From assembly GCA_944325535.1 (NCBI GenBank), contig CALVAL010000006.1, positions 1 through 44,821 on the forward strand: a DNA stretch of 44,821 bases. The letters are read 5' to 3'. Under the pieces are notes generated by a model. That model was given only the letters and a program-made list of their open reading frames with translations, had not been told where the DNA came from and did not search any database. Numbering within the stretch: the stretch's first letter is position 1; each line of letters opens with the position of its first letter. This DNA is from Candidatus Gastranaerophilales bacterium (GTDB lineage: Bacteria > Cyanobacteriota > Vampirovibrionia > Gastranaerophilales > Gastranaerophilaceae). Made by a program: the position numbers and the translations under genes. Below are positions 31,934-41,370 of this stretch, one piece after another.

Positions 31934-31942
31934 TGATATTAT
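31934..31942 (+). promoter_or_regulatory. Extended -10 promoter of bamA
   Basis: TGaTATTAT (-10 at 31937-31942). The predicted start near 31949 leaves a 20-base leader with GGAG before the TTG start. Confidence 0.5.
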
Positions 31943-31969
31943 GTTGAAGTAACGCTGTGGAGTAGATAG

Positions 31970-33874
31970 TTGATTAATCTATCATCTTTATATAAAAACT
32001 TAATAATTTTTAGTTTGGTACTTGGGAGTATTGTGGTACCATCGTGTGTTGCATTAGCTGATGATGTTCCTGTTGATGATGAGTTAGATTATATGGAAGA
32101 ATCATCTTATGACAGTAATACCGCATATATTAATGATATTGAAATTCTTGGGTCTAATATTATTAAGCCTGAATACATTTTATCAAAAATGTCACTTCAA
32201 AAGGGTGACTTGTATGATAAAGATGCTATGCAGCAAGACTTAAAAACAATATATAGAATGGGATATTTTACAGAAAAAATGAAAGCTATTCCTGTAAAAA
32301 ATTCTAATGGTACTATTTCGTTAAAAATTATAGTTGAAGAAAATATACCGGTAACAGATTTTACAATAGAAGGTAATACAGTAGTTTCTGATGACGAAAT
32401 TATGCAGTATTTACTGCCTTTAAAAGGGAAACCACAGAATATAACTGCGATTAATCAGGCAATGGAGCAAATAAATCAGTGTTATTATTCAAAGGGATAT
32501 ATCCTTTCTAAAATAGATTCTATTTATGACGATCCTGATGGTACTCTTAATTTAAGTATTACAGAAGGTAAAATAAATAAAATAATGATTACGGGTAATG
32601 AAAAGACTAAAGAATACGTAATCGAAAGAAATATTATGACAGAACCTGGTACCGTATATAATGAAAATCAGGTAAAGCAAGATTTAGTAAGATTATATTC
32701 AACTCAGGCTTTTAAAGATGTTAATAGAACTATAGAAGTTTCAGAAGAAGATCCGGATAAATTTGATGTAACGATTGAATTAAAAGAGCAAAGAACAGCT
32801 TCCGTATCAATTGGGGGTGGCTTAGATTCCGCAACAGGTGCGTTTGGTTCTGTTGGTATCTCTGATAATAACTTTCGTGGTATGAACCAAAGAGTTTCTC
32901 TTACTGGTATGGTCGGTTCTGGTATCTTAATGAGTGATTCTTCAATAAAAAGTCATATGAATTATCAAGCAGAATTAAGCTTTTTTGAACCACATTTTTT
33001 AAATGCTGATAATTCATTGATGAGTAAAATTTATTTTAGAGATTTAGGTAGTTACCAAATTCCACTAGCAATAGAAAGAAGAATTGGTATAGAAGGTACT
33101 GTAGCTCATAGAATGAAGTATAATAGACACTTATCATCTACATTTACAACTGGTGTAGAATATATTCATTTAAGCGAAGGTGATATCAATAACATAACAA
33201 ATCTTTATAACAGTCATGGCTTGAATATTGCAGACAGAGCTAAACAGTTAGAAGGAGGGTTCTTCTTAAGATTAGCACCTGGTTTAGCTTATGATTCCCG
33301 TGATTCTTCTGTAAATCCTAGAAATGGTGTTTTAGCATCTGTTCGTTATGAAGAAGCTTTCGGCTTAGATGGTTTTGGTAAAACTAACGGTCGTTTGACT
33401 GGTATGGCAAAAAAATATATACCAATAGCTAAAAAATCATCATTAACATTTACTGGAAGAGGTGGTATTAGAGTGCATGGTGATGATATGCCAGAAGTTA
33501 TGGCTTATCGTTTAGGTGGCCCTTATACTATTAGAGGTTATAAAGTAAACGGTGTTGGTACTGGTACAGCATTTATAATGGGTTCAGCGGAACTTGCTAC
33601 ACCTATTCCTTTTGTTGATAGGTTGAAAGTGAATTTCTTACAGAATTTGAGATTAACATTCTGGGTTGATGCTGGTAGAGTATTTGATCCTACGATTTCG
33701 AGTGTCTTATATGACAGACCAATTCAGGCAATTACAGCAGGTATCGGTTTAAAAATCAATATGCCAGGTATCGGTCCGCTATCTGTAGATTATGGTTTCC
33801 CATTAACAAATCCTGGACCTAATGGTTCACCAAATGGTTACTTTACATTTGGTGTAGGTGACATGATGTACTAA
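31970..33874 (+). CDS. bamA: Outer-membrane assembly factor BamA/Omp85 with three POTRA domains, TTG start
   Basis: Inserts beta-barrel proteins into the outer membrane. TTG at 31970 with GGAG 8 bases before is the only fitting start; a signal peptide spans residues 1-31. Three POTRA domains follow: about 50-130 (INDIEILGSNIIKPEYIL), 130-208 (VTDFTIEGNTVVSDDEI) and 208-285 (INKIMITGNEKTKEYVI). The 16-strand barrel begins ASVSIGGGLD and holds the RGY motif of the barrel lid loop (YTIRGYKVNG). E. coli BamA has five POTRAs; three is the cyanobacterial form. 634 aa. First gene of an operon with skp. Confidence 0.93.
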   Translation: MINLSSLYKNLIIFSLVLGSIVVPSCVALADDVPVDDELDYMEESSYDSNTAYINDIEILGSNIIKPEYILSKMSLQKGDLYDKDAMQQDLKTIYRMGYFTEKMKAIPVKNSNGTISLKIIVEENIPVTDFTIEGNTVVSDDEIMQYLLPLKGKPQNITAINQAMEQINQCYYSKGYILSKIDSIYDDPDGTLNLSITEGKINKIMITGNEKTKEYVIERNIMTEPGTVYNENQVKQDLVRLYSTQAFKDVNRTIEVSEEDPDKFDVTIELKEQRTASVSIGGGLDSATGAFGSVGISDNNFRGMNQRVSLTGMVGSGILMSDSSIKSHMNYQAELSFFEPHFLNADNSLMSKIYFRDLGSYQIPLAIERRIGIEGTVAHRMKYNRHLSSTFTTGVEYIHLSEGDINNITNLYNSHGLNIADRAKQLEGGFFLRLAPGLAYDSRDSSVNPRNGVLASVRYEEAFGLDGFGKTNGRLTGMAKKYIPIAKKSSLTFTGRGGIRVHGDDMPEVMAYRLGGPYTIRGYKVNGVGTGTAFIMGSAELATPIPFVDRLKVNFLQNLRLTFWVDAGRVFDPTISSVLYDRPIQAITAGIGLKINMPGIGPLSVDYGFPLTNPGPNGSPNGYFTFGVGDMMY

Positions 33875-33918
33875 TATAGTGTATAATATTTTAATAAAAG
33901 TAGTTTAGGAGGTTATAT

Positions 33919-34368
33919 ATGAAGAATTTGAAATTAGGAATAGTATTATTAGCAATGGCTGTAACTACTTGTATAGCAAATGCTGGTGGTGTTGGATACA
34001 TAGATTATGCGAAAGTTATTGATAACTATGATTATGCAAAACAAGTTACAAAAGAAGTTGATGCTAAGGGCTTAGAAATGCAACAATTTTTAGTAGATAA
34101 AGAAAAAGAATATAAGTCTTTAGATACTCCATTAAAAAAGCAAACTTTTGAAGAAAAAGTAGCACAAGAATTTAAAGCTAAAGAAGCTGCTTATGTTTCT
34201 TTAAAAACAAAAAGAGAGCAAGAAGTTTTTACAAAAATTAAAGATGCAGCAAAAGCAGTTATGGTTGAGCAAAAATTAGATGCTGTAATGGATGTTCGTG
34301 GTGTCTTCGTTGGTGGTGTAGATATTACAGATAGCGTTATTGCAAAGCTCAAAGGTGCTAGGAAGTAG
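33919..34368 (+). CDS. skp: OmpH/Skp-like periplasmic chaperone
   Basis: Holds unfolded outer-membrane proteins on their way to BamA. Signal peptide (1 to about 22, LLAMAVTTCIANA), then the OmpH core: VGYIDYAKVIDNYDYAKQ, a long charged coiled coil (about 45-110), and LDAVMDVRGVFVGGVDITDSVIAKL at the end. 149 aa, typical. AGGAGG lies 8 bases before the ATG, and the gene follows bamA by 44 bases, the classic pairing. Its TAG overlaps the next GTG start by one base. Confidence 0.88.
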   Translation: MKNLKLGIVLLAMAVTTCIANAGGVGYIDYAKVIDNYDYAKQVTKEVDAKGLEMQQFLVDKEKEYKSLDTPLKKQTFEEKVAQEFKAKEAAYVSLKTKREQEVFTKIKDAAKAVMVEQKLDAVMDVRGVFVGGVDITDSVIAKLKGARK

Positions 34369-35699
34369 TGAAAATTATTGAATTAATAGAGAAGAAGAAA
34401 AAAGGAAAGCAACATTCAGAAGAAGAAATTAAGTTTTTAATTAATTCTTTTGTTGATGGTTCGGCTTCTGATGCTCAAATGGCAGCTTGGCTAATGGCAG
34501 TATCTTTTAGCGGGCTAACAGAAAAAGAGACTGCTTTTCTAACAGAAGCATTAGCTTATTCCGGTAAGGTTATCGATTTTGAAGAGTTAAAAGATGCAAT
34601 AGTTGATAAGCATTCTACAGGTGGTGTTGGAGATAAAGTAACAATTACTCTAATTCCACTTCTTGCTGCTGCAGGGGTGCCAATAGCTAAAATTTCTGAT
34701 AGAGGAATTGGACATGCTGCAGGTACTGTTGATAAATTAGAATCAATACCTCATATGAATACAATCTTTTCTATTGATGAAATTTCTCATCAAGTAAAGG
34801 AACATAATGCTATTATAGCTTCACAAGATGAAAATTTGGCGCCTGCTGATAAAAAGTTACAAGCTCTTAGAAATATTACTGCAACAACTGATAATATTTC
34901 TTTAATTGCATCGTCAATTTTATCAAAGAAATTTGCTTCTGGAGCAAGTAAGATAGTGCTTGATGTAAAATATGGTTCAGGAGCTTTTATGAAAACTCCC
35001 GAAGAGGCAATAAATCTTTCTAGATTGATGGTTAATGTTGGTAAGATTTTAAATAAGAGAGTTTTGGCGATTGTAACTTCAATGGATGAACCATTAGGGC
35101 GTGCAATTGGAAATTCTATAGAAGTAATAGAATCTATGGAGTTCTTGAAAGGTCATATTGTAGATGGTGACTTGGCTGAACTTACATATTCTATAGCTGA
35201 GACTATTTTAGTTAACTTGGGGCTATATGATGATAGAAAAGAAGCAGGACTGTTCTTAAAAAATCTTATTGATTCCGGTAAAGCTATTGAAAAATGTAGA
35301 GAGCTTGTCATTGCCCAAGGCGGTGATGTAGAAATAGTAGATAACTATGACAAGTTTGAGCTGCCACATTTCAAAATAGAATGTGAATCTAAAAAAAGTG
35401 GATATGTTCAAAAAATTAATGCTTTTAATATTGCTAAAGCTTCAAAAATATTAGGAGCAAGTAGAGAAAATTCTTCAGATATTATTGATTATAGTGTAGG
35501 AATTTATTTGAATAAGAAAAGTGGAGAATATGTGAAAAAAGGTGAGATTCTTTATACTATTTATTCTAATGATGAAGATAAGACTAGAGTTGCTCAAAAA
35601 CTTTGTGATGATGCTTTTTCTATAAATGAAAATAAGCCTATTCATAATAGTTTAATCTATAAAATAATAAAGACAGAATATGAGGACGATGATGTTTAA
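34368..35699 (+). CDS. pdp: Pyrimidine-nucleoside phosphorylase, GTG start
   Basis: Splits thymidine, deoxyuridine or uridine with phosphate. Family signature DKHSTGGVGDK (80-90) binds phosphate. The usual GHTGGTLDKLESIPG reads GHAAGTVDKLESIPH (115-129), changing part of the substrate loop. Catalytic lysine and serine region ASSILSKKFASGASKIVLDVKYGSGAFMK is intact. 443 aa, standard. GTG at 34368 overlaps the skp stop (TAGTG) with AGGAAG just before it. Probably cotranscribed with bamA-skp. deoA is the other common name. Confidence 0.93.
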   Translation: MKIIELIEKKKKGKQHSEEEIKFLINSFVDGSASDAQMAAWLMAVSFSGLTEKETAFLTEALAYSGKVIDFEELKDAIVDKHSTGGVGDKVTITLIPLLAAAGVPIAKISDRGIGHAAGTVDKLESIPHMNTIFSIDEISHQVKEHNAIIASQDENLAPADKKLQALRNITATTDNISLIASSILSKKFASGASKIVLDVKYGSGAFMKTPEEAINLSRLMVNVGKILNKRVLAIVTSMDEPLGRAIGNSIEVIESMEFLKGHIVDGDLAELTYSIAETILVNLGLYDDRKEAGLFLKNLIDSGKAIEKCRELVIAQGGDVEIVDNYDKFELPHFKIECESKKSGYVQKINAFNIAKASKILGASRENSSDIIDYSVGIYLNKKSGEYVKKGEILYTIYSNDEDKTRVAQKLCDDAFSINENKPIHNSLIYKIIKTEYEDDDV

Positions 35700-37167
35700 T
35701 AAAAAAATGCAGTATGTAATAAAGTCAGTTCCAACAGATGATAAACAGGCTTTGGAAAATTTATTAAATGAAATGTCTGACGCAGGTTGGGATTTATATA
35801 CAATGCATGAAGTAGAAACAGATACTTCTTTTGATTTTAACTGTATTTTTATGAGAGAAAAGCAGGATGAAGATTCTACAGATTTAGATGATATTGTTAA
35901 TATAACAAGTTTTAAGTATCGAATGGAAAAAATGCTTGCAGCTCCATCTAGTCCATATGCTTCTTGTAAAGAAATTCAATTAAAAATTTCTAATCAAAAA
36001 GAAAGAATAAAAAAGATAAAGTCTCAGCTTGAGAATGAGAACCTTTCTCCTGAGAAAAAGAATCAACTTAATAATCAAATGTCTGATGAATTAAAGCAAT
36101 TATCTATTCTAAAGCAACAGTTGATTAATGAAATTTCTCCAGAATCTATGTATTCAAATATAAAAGAGGAGAAGTTTGTAGTAAATCTTTCTGAGGAAAT
36201 TTTAGAGGTGATTTCTATGGAAGCAAGTGATGATAATTTACTTGCTGAGACTGTAAAAATACGTCAAGATTTAGCAGAAAAGTTAGGTTATGTAATACCG
36301 CATATACATTTTCATAATAGTGATGAGCTTATGCAAAATGAATTTTGTATAAAAATTCATGATATTGAATCTTTTCGTTCTGTAGTTTTTCCTGATTGTA
36401 TAGCTTTTTACAAGGATGATATTAAAGGCTATAAACCAACAAATGAAGATTATATAGTTGATGATTATATAACAGGTAAAAAACTAATATGGATTTCAAA
36501 AGATAAGGTAAAAGATTTTTGGGCTCAAGGCTATACAGCTTCAGAATATATAGGTAAAGCAATAGAATACATTGCAAAAAAAGAAGTTTCAGATATTATG
36601 GATTATAATGATGTCAATAAATATGTAGAAAAGGTCATTGAAACGAATTCTTTTCTTGTAGATAACATAATTCCTGATTTTATTACAGCTTCTGATTTGA
36701 AGTATTTACTTACTTGTCTTATTCGAGAAAATGTTTCTGTAAAAAATATAGTCTATATTTTCGAAAAAATTAATGATTATGCTAATGAACCTACAAAAGA
36801 AGATTTACTTGATAAAGTAAGGCTTGCTCTTTCTAAGCATATAATTAAAGATTTAGCTGTCGATGGCGAACTAAAAGTTATAGAATTAAGTGAAGATATC
36901 TTAGATAAGGTCTATTCATTCTTTAAAGAAGATGAAGAAGATAATGATATGATAATAAGGATAGAAGCAACAGAAGTACAAGATATTGCAGCTAAAATTG
37001 CAAAATTTGCTAAATCTAAAAAGATTACTAATCCAACAATAGTTGTTCCTATGGATATTAGACATATGATGTTTGTAATCTTATCTGAGTTTGTACAAAA
37101 CTTAACAGTATTAGCTTATGAAGAGTTGGTAAGTAATGCAAATATAAAATTTATTGGTAAAATTTAA
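35692..37167 (+). CDS. Soluble FlhA C-domain-like (FHIPEP) protein with DUF4177-like start, 491 aa
   Basis: Residues about 1-50 (MQYVIKSVPTDDKQALENLLNEMSDAGWDLYTM) resemble the small DUF4177 domain; about 70-135 is coiled coil. From about 180 to the end the order matches the cytoplasmic domain of the export-gate protein FlhA: IRQDLAEKLGYVIPHIHFHN, CIKIHDIE, FLVDNIIPDFITASDLKYLLTCLIRENVSVKNIVYIFEKINDYA, and a final VLAYEEL...KFIGKI. There is no membrane domain, which FlhA needs. So it is a soluble paralogue, perhaps docking export substrates. I prefer ATG 35692 (GAGG 6 bases before) over 35680. Overlaps pdp by 8 bases. Confidence 0.85.
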   Translation: MFNKKMQYVIKSVPTDDKQALENLLNEMSDAGWDLYTMHEVETDTSFDFNCIFMREKQDEDSTDLDDIVNITSFKYRMEKMLAAPSSPYASCKEIQLKISNQKERIKKIKSQLENENLSPEKKNQLNNQMSDELKQLSILKQQLINEISPESMYSNIKEEKFVVNLSEEILEVISMEASDDNLLAETVKIRQDLAEKLGYVIPHIHFHNSDELMQNEFCIKIHDIESFRSVVFPDCIAFYKDDIKGYKPTNEDYIVDDYITGKKLIWISKDKVKDFWAQGYTASEYIGKAIEYIAKKEVSDIMDYNDVNKYVEKVIETNSFLVDNIIPDFITASDLKYLLTCLIRENVSVKNIVYIFEKINDYANEPTKEDLLDKVRLALSKHIIKDLAVDGELKVIELSEDILDKVYSFFKEDEEDNDMIIRIEATEVQDIAAKIAKFAKSKKITNPTIVVPMDIRHMMFVILSEFVQNLTVLAYEELVSNANIKFIGKI

Positions 37168-37194
37168 AGTTAATTTAGTTTATTTTATTTAATA

Positions 37195-37233
37195 AAAAAA
37201 GAAGCGGAACACTTTGCGTTCCGCTTCTTTTTT
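37195..37233. terminator. Bidirectional terminator between the FlhA-like gene and ppdK
   Basis: A 16-bp perfect stem (37195-37210 with 37218-37233), 7-base loop, with A and T runs at the stem ends. Confidence 0.92.
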
Positions 37234-37244
37234 ATTTATCCAAT

Positions 37245-39893
37245 TTATTTTCCTTCAACAACTGCTTGTGCTGCAGCAAGTTTAGCTTGAGGAATTCTGA
37301 ATGGAGAGCAAGATACGTAATCTAGTCCGATTTTGTGAGAGAATTTCACAGAATCAGGATCACCACCGTGTTCACCACAAACACCACCTAATAATTTAGG
37401 GTTTACCTTCTTACCTCTTTCCATAGCGATTTCCATTAATTGACCAACACCTTTTGTATCAAGTGTTTCGAATGGGTTACTTGGAAGGATTTTTTGTTCA
37501 ACGTATCGTTTTAAGAATTTACCTTCAGCATCATCTCTAGAGTAGCCAAATGTCATTTGAGTTAAGTCATTTGTACCGAATGAGAAGAATTCTGCATATT
37601 CAGCGATTTCGTCAGCTGTTAATGCTGCACGAGGAATTTCTATCATAGTACCGAATTTGTAATCAACTTTTACACCTTTTTCGTTCATTACATCTTCAGC
37701 AACTCTTTCAAGAATTTCTTTAGCAACTCTTAATTCGTTAACGTGACCGATAAGAGGAATCATAACGTAAGGTTTTACATTAACACCTTCTTTTTTAGCG
37801 TCACAAGCTGCTTCAAAGATTGCTCTTACTTGCATTTCATTGATTTCAGGATAAGTAAGACCTAATCTGCATCCTCTTAAGCCCATCATAGGGTTTGATT
37901 CAGATAAGCCTTCTACGATATGAAGCATTTCTTCTTTTTCTTTATAGTCTTCACCTTTAGCTTTTAATGTAGCAACTTCTGCAATTAAAGCTTCTTTAGA
38001 AGGTAAGAATTCATGAAGAGGTGGGTCTAAAAGTCTAATTGTCATAGGCTTATCAGATCCTAATGCTTTGAACATAGCATAGAAATCTGAATATTGCATA
38101 GGTAATAATTTAGCTAATGCTTCTTTTCTAGCTTCTGCAGTACCAGCAATAATCATTTTTTGAACCCAAGGAAGTCTGTCCGGATCCATAAACATATGTT
38201 CTGTACGACATAGACCAACGCCTTCTGCACCGAATTTTAAAGCATTTTCGATATCTTTTGGAGTATCAGCGTTAGCTTCTACTGTTAGAGTTTTGATTTC
38301 ATCTACCCAGTTGAAGAAAGTAGTGAAATTTTCATCAATTTTAGCATCTGCTAATTTAACAGCACCAGCCATAACGATACCTTTACCACCATCTAGAGAT
38401 ATTACATCATCTTTGTGGTAAACAGAACCATCTGCACCAGTTAGAGTTCCGTTTGCTAAGTCTATTTTCATATCTTCACAACCAGAAACGCAAGGAATAC
38501 CCATACCTTTTGCAACAACAGCTGCGTGAGATGTAGCTCCGCCTCTAAGTGTTAAGATACCTTGAGAAACAGCCATACCGTGAATATCATCAGGACAAGT
38601 TTCTACACGAACTAAGATAACTTTTTCACCTGCTTCGCCTCTTTTTGCTGCTTCTTCTGTATCGAATACGATTTTACCAACAGCAGCACCAGGAGATGCG
38701 TTTACACCGTGAGCAATTTTCTTAGCTTCTTCCATTGCTTTTACATCAAAGCAAGGTAATAAAATTTGGTTTACAGAATAAGGATCTACTAATTGAATAG
38801 CTCTTTCTTTAGTAATAATACCTTCTTTGCACATATCAACAGCAATTTTTACAGCAGCTGCTGCAGTTCTTTTACCGTTACGAGTTTGAAGAATGTATAA
38901 TTTACCTTTTTCTATAGTAAATTCCATATCTTGTACGTCTTTATAGCCTAATTCTAATTTTTTAGCAATATCAACATATTGTTTATATAATTCAGGCATT
39001 TCTGTTTCTAATTCGCAAATAGGCTTAGGAGTTCTAATACCTGCAACAACGTCTTCACCTTGAGCGTTTGTTAAGTATTCACCGTAGAATTTGTTTTCAC
39101 CAGTAGCTGGATTACGAGTGAATGAAACACCTGTAGCACAATCATCACCCATGTTTCCGAATACCATTGTTTGAACGTTTACAGCAGTACCGAAGTTATG
39201 GTCGATTTTGTTCATATTTCTATAAGCAACTGCACGAGGAATGTTCCAAGAACGGAATACTGCTTCGATTGCTTCTTGTAATTGAACATATGGATCTTGT
39301 GGGAATTCTTTACCTGTTACTTCTTTAATTACGCTTTTATATACAGGAATTAAAGATTTCCAACCTTCTGCAGATACCTCTGTATCAGATTTTACGCCTT
39401 CTCTTTCTTTTACTTTTTCAACTTCAGCTTCGAAATATTTTTGTCTGTCCATTTCCCAAGCTACTGAGCCGAACATAGTTAAGAATCTTCTATATGAATC
39501 GTAGCAGAAACGAGGGTTGTTAGTTAATTTAACCATTGCTTCTACTGTTTCATCGTTTAATCCTAAGTTAAGAATAGTTTCCATCATACCAGGCATTGAT
39601 ACTCTAGCTCCTGAACGAACAGAAACTAATAGAGGATTTGTTGTATCACCGAACTTTTTACCGATTTGATTTTCTACATCAGCTAAAGCTTTTTTTACTT
39701 CATCCATTAAACCTTCAGGCATTTTGTTGCCGTTATTAATGTAATCCATACAAGTTTCAGTTGTGATAGTTAATCCAGGAGGAACAGGCAAACCTAAATT
39801 AGTCATTTCTGCTAAGTTTGCGCCTTTACCACCTAGTAGGTTACGCATATCAGCGTTACCTTCTCTAAATAGCCATACTCTTTTATCAGCCAT
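37245..39893 (-). CDS. ppdK: Pyruvate, phosphate dikinase
   Basis: Interconverts pyruvate, ATP and phosphate with PEP, AMP and pyrophosphate in the cytoplasm; in anaerobes it often runs towards pyruvate. Features in order: ATP-grasp start (GGKGANLAEMTNLGLPVPPG), SVRSGARVSMPGMMETILNLG, the phosphohistidine loop GGATSHAAVVAKGMGIPCV, and the TIM-barrel PEP site GLCRTEHMF, GCRLGLTYPEI and the closing GGVCGEHGGDPDSVKF. 882 aa, full length. AAAGGAG is just before the ATG. Monocistronic and probably highly expressed, as its codons look more selected than those of neighbours. Confidence 0.97.
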   Translation of the reverse strand: MADKRVWLFREGNADMRNLLGGKGANLAEMTNLGLPVPPGLTITTETCMDYINNGNKMPEGLMDEVKKALADVENQIGKKFGDTTNPLLVSVRSGARVSMPGMMETILNLGLNDETVEAMVKLTNNPRFCYDSYRRFLTMFGSVAWEMDRQKYFEAEVEKVKEREGVKSDTEVSAEGWKSLIPVYKSVIKEVTGKEFPQDPYVQLQEAIEAVFRSWNIPRAVAYRNMNKIDHNFGTAVNVQTMVFGNMGDDCATGVSFTRNPATGENKFYGEYLTNAQGEDVVAGIRTPKPICELETEMPELYKQYVDIAKKLELGYKDVQDMEFTIEKGKLYILQTRNGKRTAAAAVKIAVDMCKEGIITKERAIQLVDPYSVNQILLPCFDVKAMEEAKKIAHGVNASPGAAVGKIVFDTEEAAKRGEAGEKVILVRVETCPDDIHGMAVSQGILTLRGGATSHAAVVAKGMGIPCVSGCEDMKIDLANGTLTGADGSVYHKDDVISLDGGKGIVMAGAVKLADAKIDENFTTFFNWVDEIKTLTVEANADTPKDIENALKFGAEGVGLCRTEHMFMDPDRLPWVQKMIIAGTAEARKEALAKLLPMQYSDFYAMFKALGSDKPMTIRLLDPPLHEFLPSKEALIAEVATLKAKGEDYKEKEEMLHIVEGLSESNPMMGLRGCRLGLTYPEINEMQVRAIFEAACDAKKEGVNVKPYVMIPLIGHVNELRVAKEILERVAEDVMNEKGVKVDYKFGTMIEIPRAALTADEIAEYAEFFSFGTNDLTQMTFGYSRDDAEGKFLKRYVEQKILPSNPFETLDTKGVGQLMEIAMERGKKVNPKLLGGVCGEHGGDPDSVKFSHKIGLDYVSCSPFRIPQAKLAAAQAVVEGK

Positions 39894-40045
39894 TTGTTTC
39901 TCCTTTTTGAATAATAGTAATACGCTCTTAAATTTTATAATTTCAAGTAATATAAGCTTATCATGAAGATAACTTGATGTATAGGAAATTTTGTAACGGA
40001 TTGTTACAATGAAAAGTTAAATATAAAATTACGTAAAAATAAATA

Positions 40046-40089
40046 AAAACAAAGAAAACGGACAAAACATTGTCCGTTTTCTTTGTTTT
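40046..40089 (-). terminator. Terminator of gene 40104-40361
   Basis: A 19-bp perfect stem (40046-40064 with 40071-40089), 6-base loop; on the minus strand it is followed by ATTTATTTTTA. It shields ppdK from upstream read-through. Confidence 0.88.
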
Positions 40090-40103
40090 CTAACTAAAAA
40101 ATC

Positions 40104-40361
40104 TTATGCTACAAGCATAAATCCATAGTCTTTAGCATCACGATGAGCTAAACCTACGCCGTCCTGACCGAGTGATATTTTATTACCGCTTTCGTCATTC
40201 ACATATCCGATTTGACCTGGCATTGAAATTCCAGTTGTAGGCTCAACTGTCGTTGCAGGGGTAACTCTTGGTCCGACCGTTAGTCCACCAAAAGGAACTT
40301 TGTTACCTTGTCCGTAAAGACCATATTGATAATTTTGTTCTAATCCTGGTACGCCACCCAT
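40104..40361 (-). CDS. Unknown small protein, 85 aa, member of the shared-promoter set
   Basis: No family recognised. Gly/Pro/Thr/Val-rich and without charged clusters, signal peptide or membrane segment: MGGVPGLEQNYQYGLYGQG at the start, VGPRVTPATTVEPTTG in the middle, SLGQDGVGLAHRDAKDYGFML at the end. Likely extended or partly disordered. GAGGA lies 8 bases before the ATG. It has its own terminator and the shared element upstream, so it is a complete single-gene unit. Confidence 0.72.
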   Translation of the reverse strand: MGGVPGLEQNYQYGLYGQGNKVPFGGLTVGPRVTPATTVEPTTGISMPGQIGYVNDESGNKISLGQDGVGLAHRDAKDYGFMLVA

Positions 40362-40388
40362 AGCATTGTCCTCTTTTATGTATACATT

Positions 40389-40419
40389 ATTATAAACGTT
40401 TCTAATTAAAAAAAATTGC
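40389..40419 (-). promoter_or_regulatory. Shared element (copy 4): GCAATT-N16-GTTTATAAT
   Basis: On the minus strand, GCAATT (40419-40414), exactly 16 bases, then GTTTATAAT (40397-40389), ending 27 bases before the ATG of gene 40104. The second box is a looser match than in other copies. Confidence 0.5.
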
Positions 40420-40455
40420 TAGAAAAATATAAATTGTTACAAAAGTTTAAAAATG

Positions 40456-40464
40456 TGTTACAAT
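40456..40464 (+). promoter_or_regulatory. Extended -10 giving a leaderless ldcA mRNA
   Basis: TGtTACAAT (-10 at 40459-40464) ends 6 bases before the ATG at 40471; no Shine-Dalgarno. The same TGtTACAAT is used by the SRP RNA gene at 41356-41364. Confidence 0.6.
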
Positions 40465-40470
40465 CGGATT

Positions 40471-41349
40471 ATGAAAACTATTGGAATTATTGCTCCTTCA
40501 GGCGGAGTTGATGAAAATAAAATGAATAGTGCTATAGCTTTTTTTGAAAATAAGGGCTATAAAGTAAAGCTTGCTAAAAATATTTTTGATAAAAAAAGGT
40601 ATTTGGCAGGTAGTGATAAAGATAAAATTGATGAATTACAAAAATTCTTTGAAGATTCTGAAATTGATATGATAATTTCAGCTCGTGGAGGATATGGTGC
40701 AATTAGATTAGTTAATCAAATTGATTACGATTTAATCAAAAAAAATCCTAAGCCAATTATTGGATTTTCTGATGTTACAGCACTACTTTTAATGATTTAT
40801 AAAAAAACAGGTATTATAACTTATCATGGTCCGATGGCTTGTTCAGATTTTGGAGAGTTTATATCTCACCCTAGCCCTCTCCCTGACGGTGATGGAATGA
40901 TGTTTTCTTGGAATAATTTAATAAAGGCAATCAATAATGAAAAATTAGAATTTGAAGGGAATAAACTCTATCGAAGTGGAAAAGCGAATGGTATAATTTG
41001 GGGAGGAAATCTTGCTATAGTTGTTTCACTATGCGGGCTTGATTTTATTCCCAATGAGGATTTTATATTTTTTGCAGAAGATTTGAATGAGCCTGTATAT
41101 AAAATTGATAAAATGTTTCAGCAGCTACTTAATATCAATCAATTCAAGAATAATTGCAAGGCTATAGTATTAGGTGATTTTTTGAATGTAGATAATCCAA
41201 AATGGCTGGAAGAATATTTTTGTGAATTAGCAGAGAATTTAAAAATACCTGTAGTTGGCGGTTTTAAAATTACACATAATCAAGAAAAAATAACAATTCC
41301 TATTGGAAAAATTTGTTATTTACAAGATAGCAAGCTTGTAATCAATTAA
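40471..41349 (+). CDS. ldcA: LD-carboxypeptidase (S66, LdcA-type)
   Basis: Cleaves the terminal D-Ala from cytoplasmic murein tetrapeptides in cell-wall recycling (MccF-like immunity proteins share the fold). I use ATG 40471, as an upstream in-frame ATG at 40453 lies inside the promoter, and the protein then begins KTIGIIAPSGG as the family does. Nucleophile Ser is in GFSD (S100), preceded by ARGGYGA; the triad Glu is in FFAEDLNEPVYKIDKMF and His in FKITHNQEKI. 292 aa, normal. Monocistronic. Confidence 0.92.
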   Translation: MKTIGIIAPSGGVDENKMNSAIAFFENKGYKVKLAKNIFDKKRYLAGSDKDKIDELQKFFEDSEIDMIISARGGYGAIRLVNQIDYDLIKKNPKPIIGFSDVTALLLMIYKKTGIITYHGPMACSDFGEFISHPSPLPDGDGMMFSWNNLIKAINNEKLEFEGNKLYRSGKANGIIWGGNLAIVVSLCGLDFIPNEDFIFFAEDLNEPVYKIDKMFQQLLNINQFKNNCKAIVLGDFLNVDNPKWLEEYFCELAENLKIPVVGGFKITHNQEKITIPIGKICYLQDSKLVIN

Positions 41350-41364
41350 TATTTATGTTACAAT
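41336..41364 (+). promoter_or_regulatory. Promoter of the SRP RNA gene
   Basis: TTGTAA (41336-41341), a 17-base spacer and TGtTACAAT (-10 at 41359-41364). The RNA 5' end predicted from structure (41371) is 6 bases further on. The -35 overlaps the end of ldcA. Confidence 0.75.
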
Positions 41365-41370
41365 TACCCC

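Noticed and set aside
40453-40470. Earlier in-frame ATG for ldcA
   Set aside because: It lies within the -10 promoter region and adds six residues not seen in the family.
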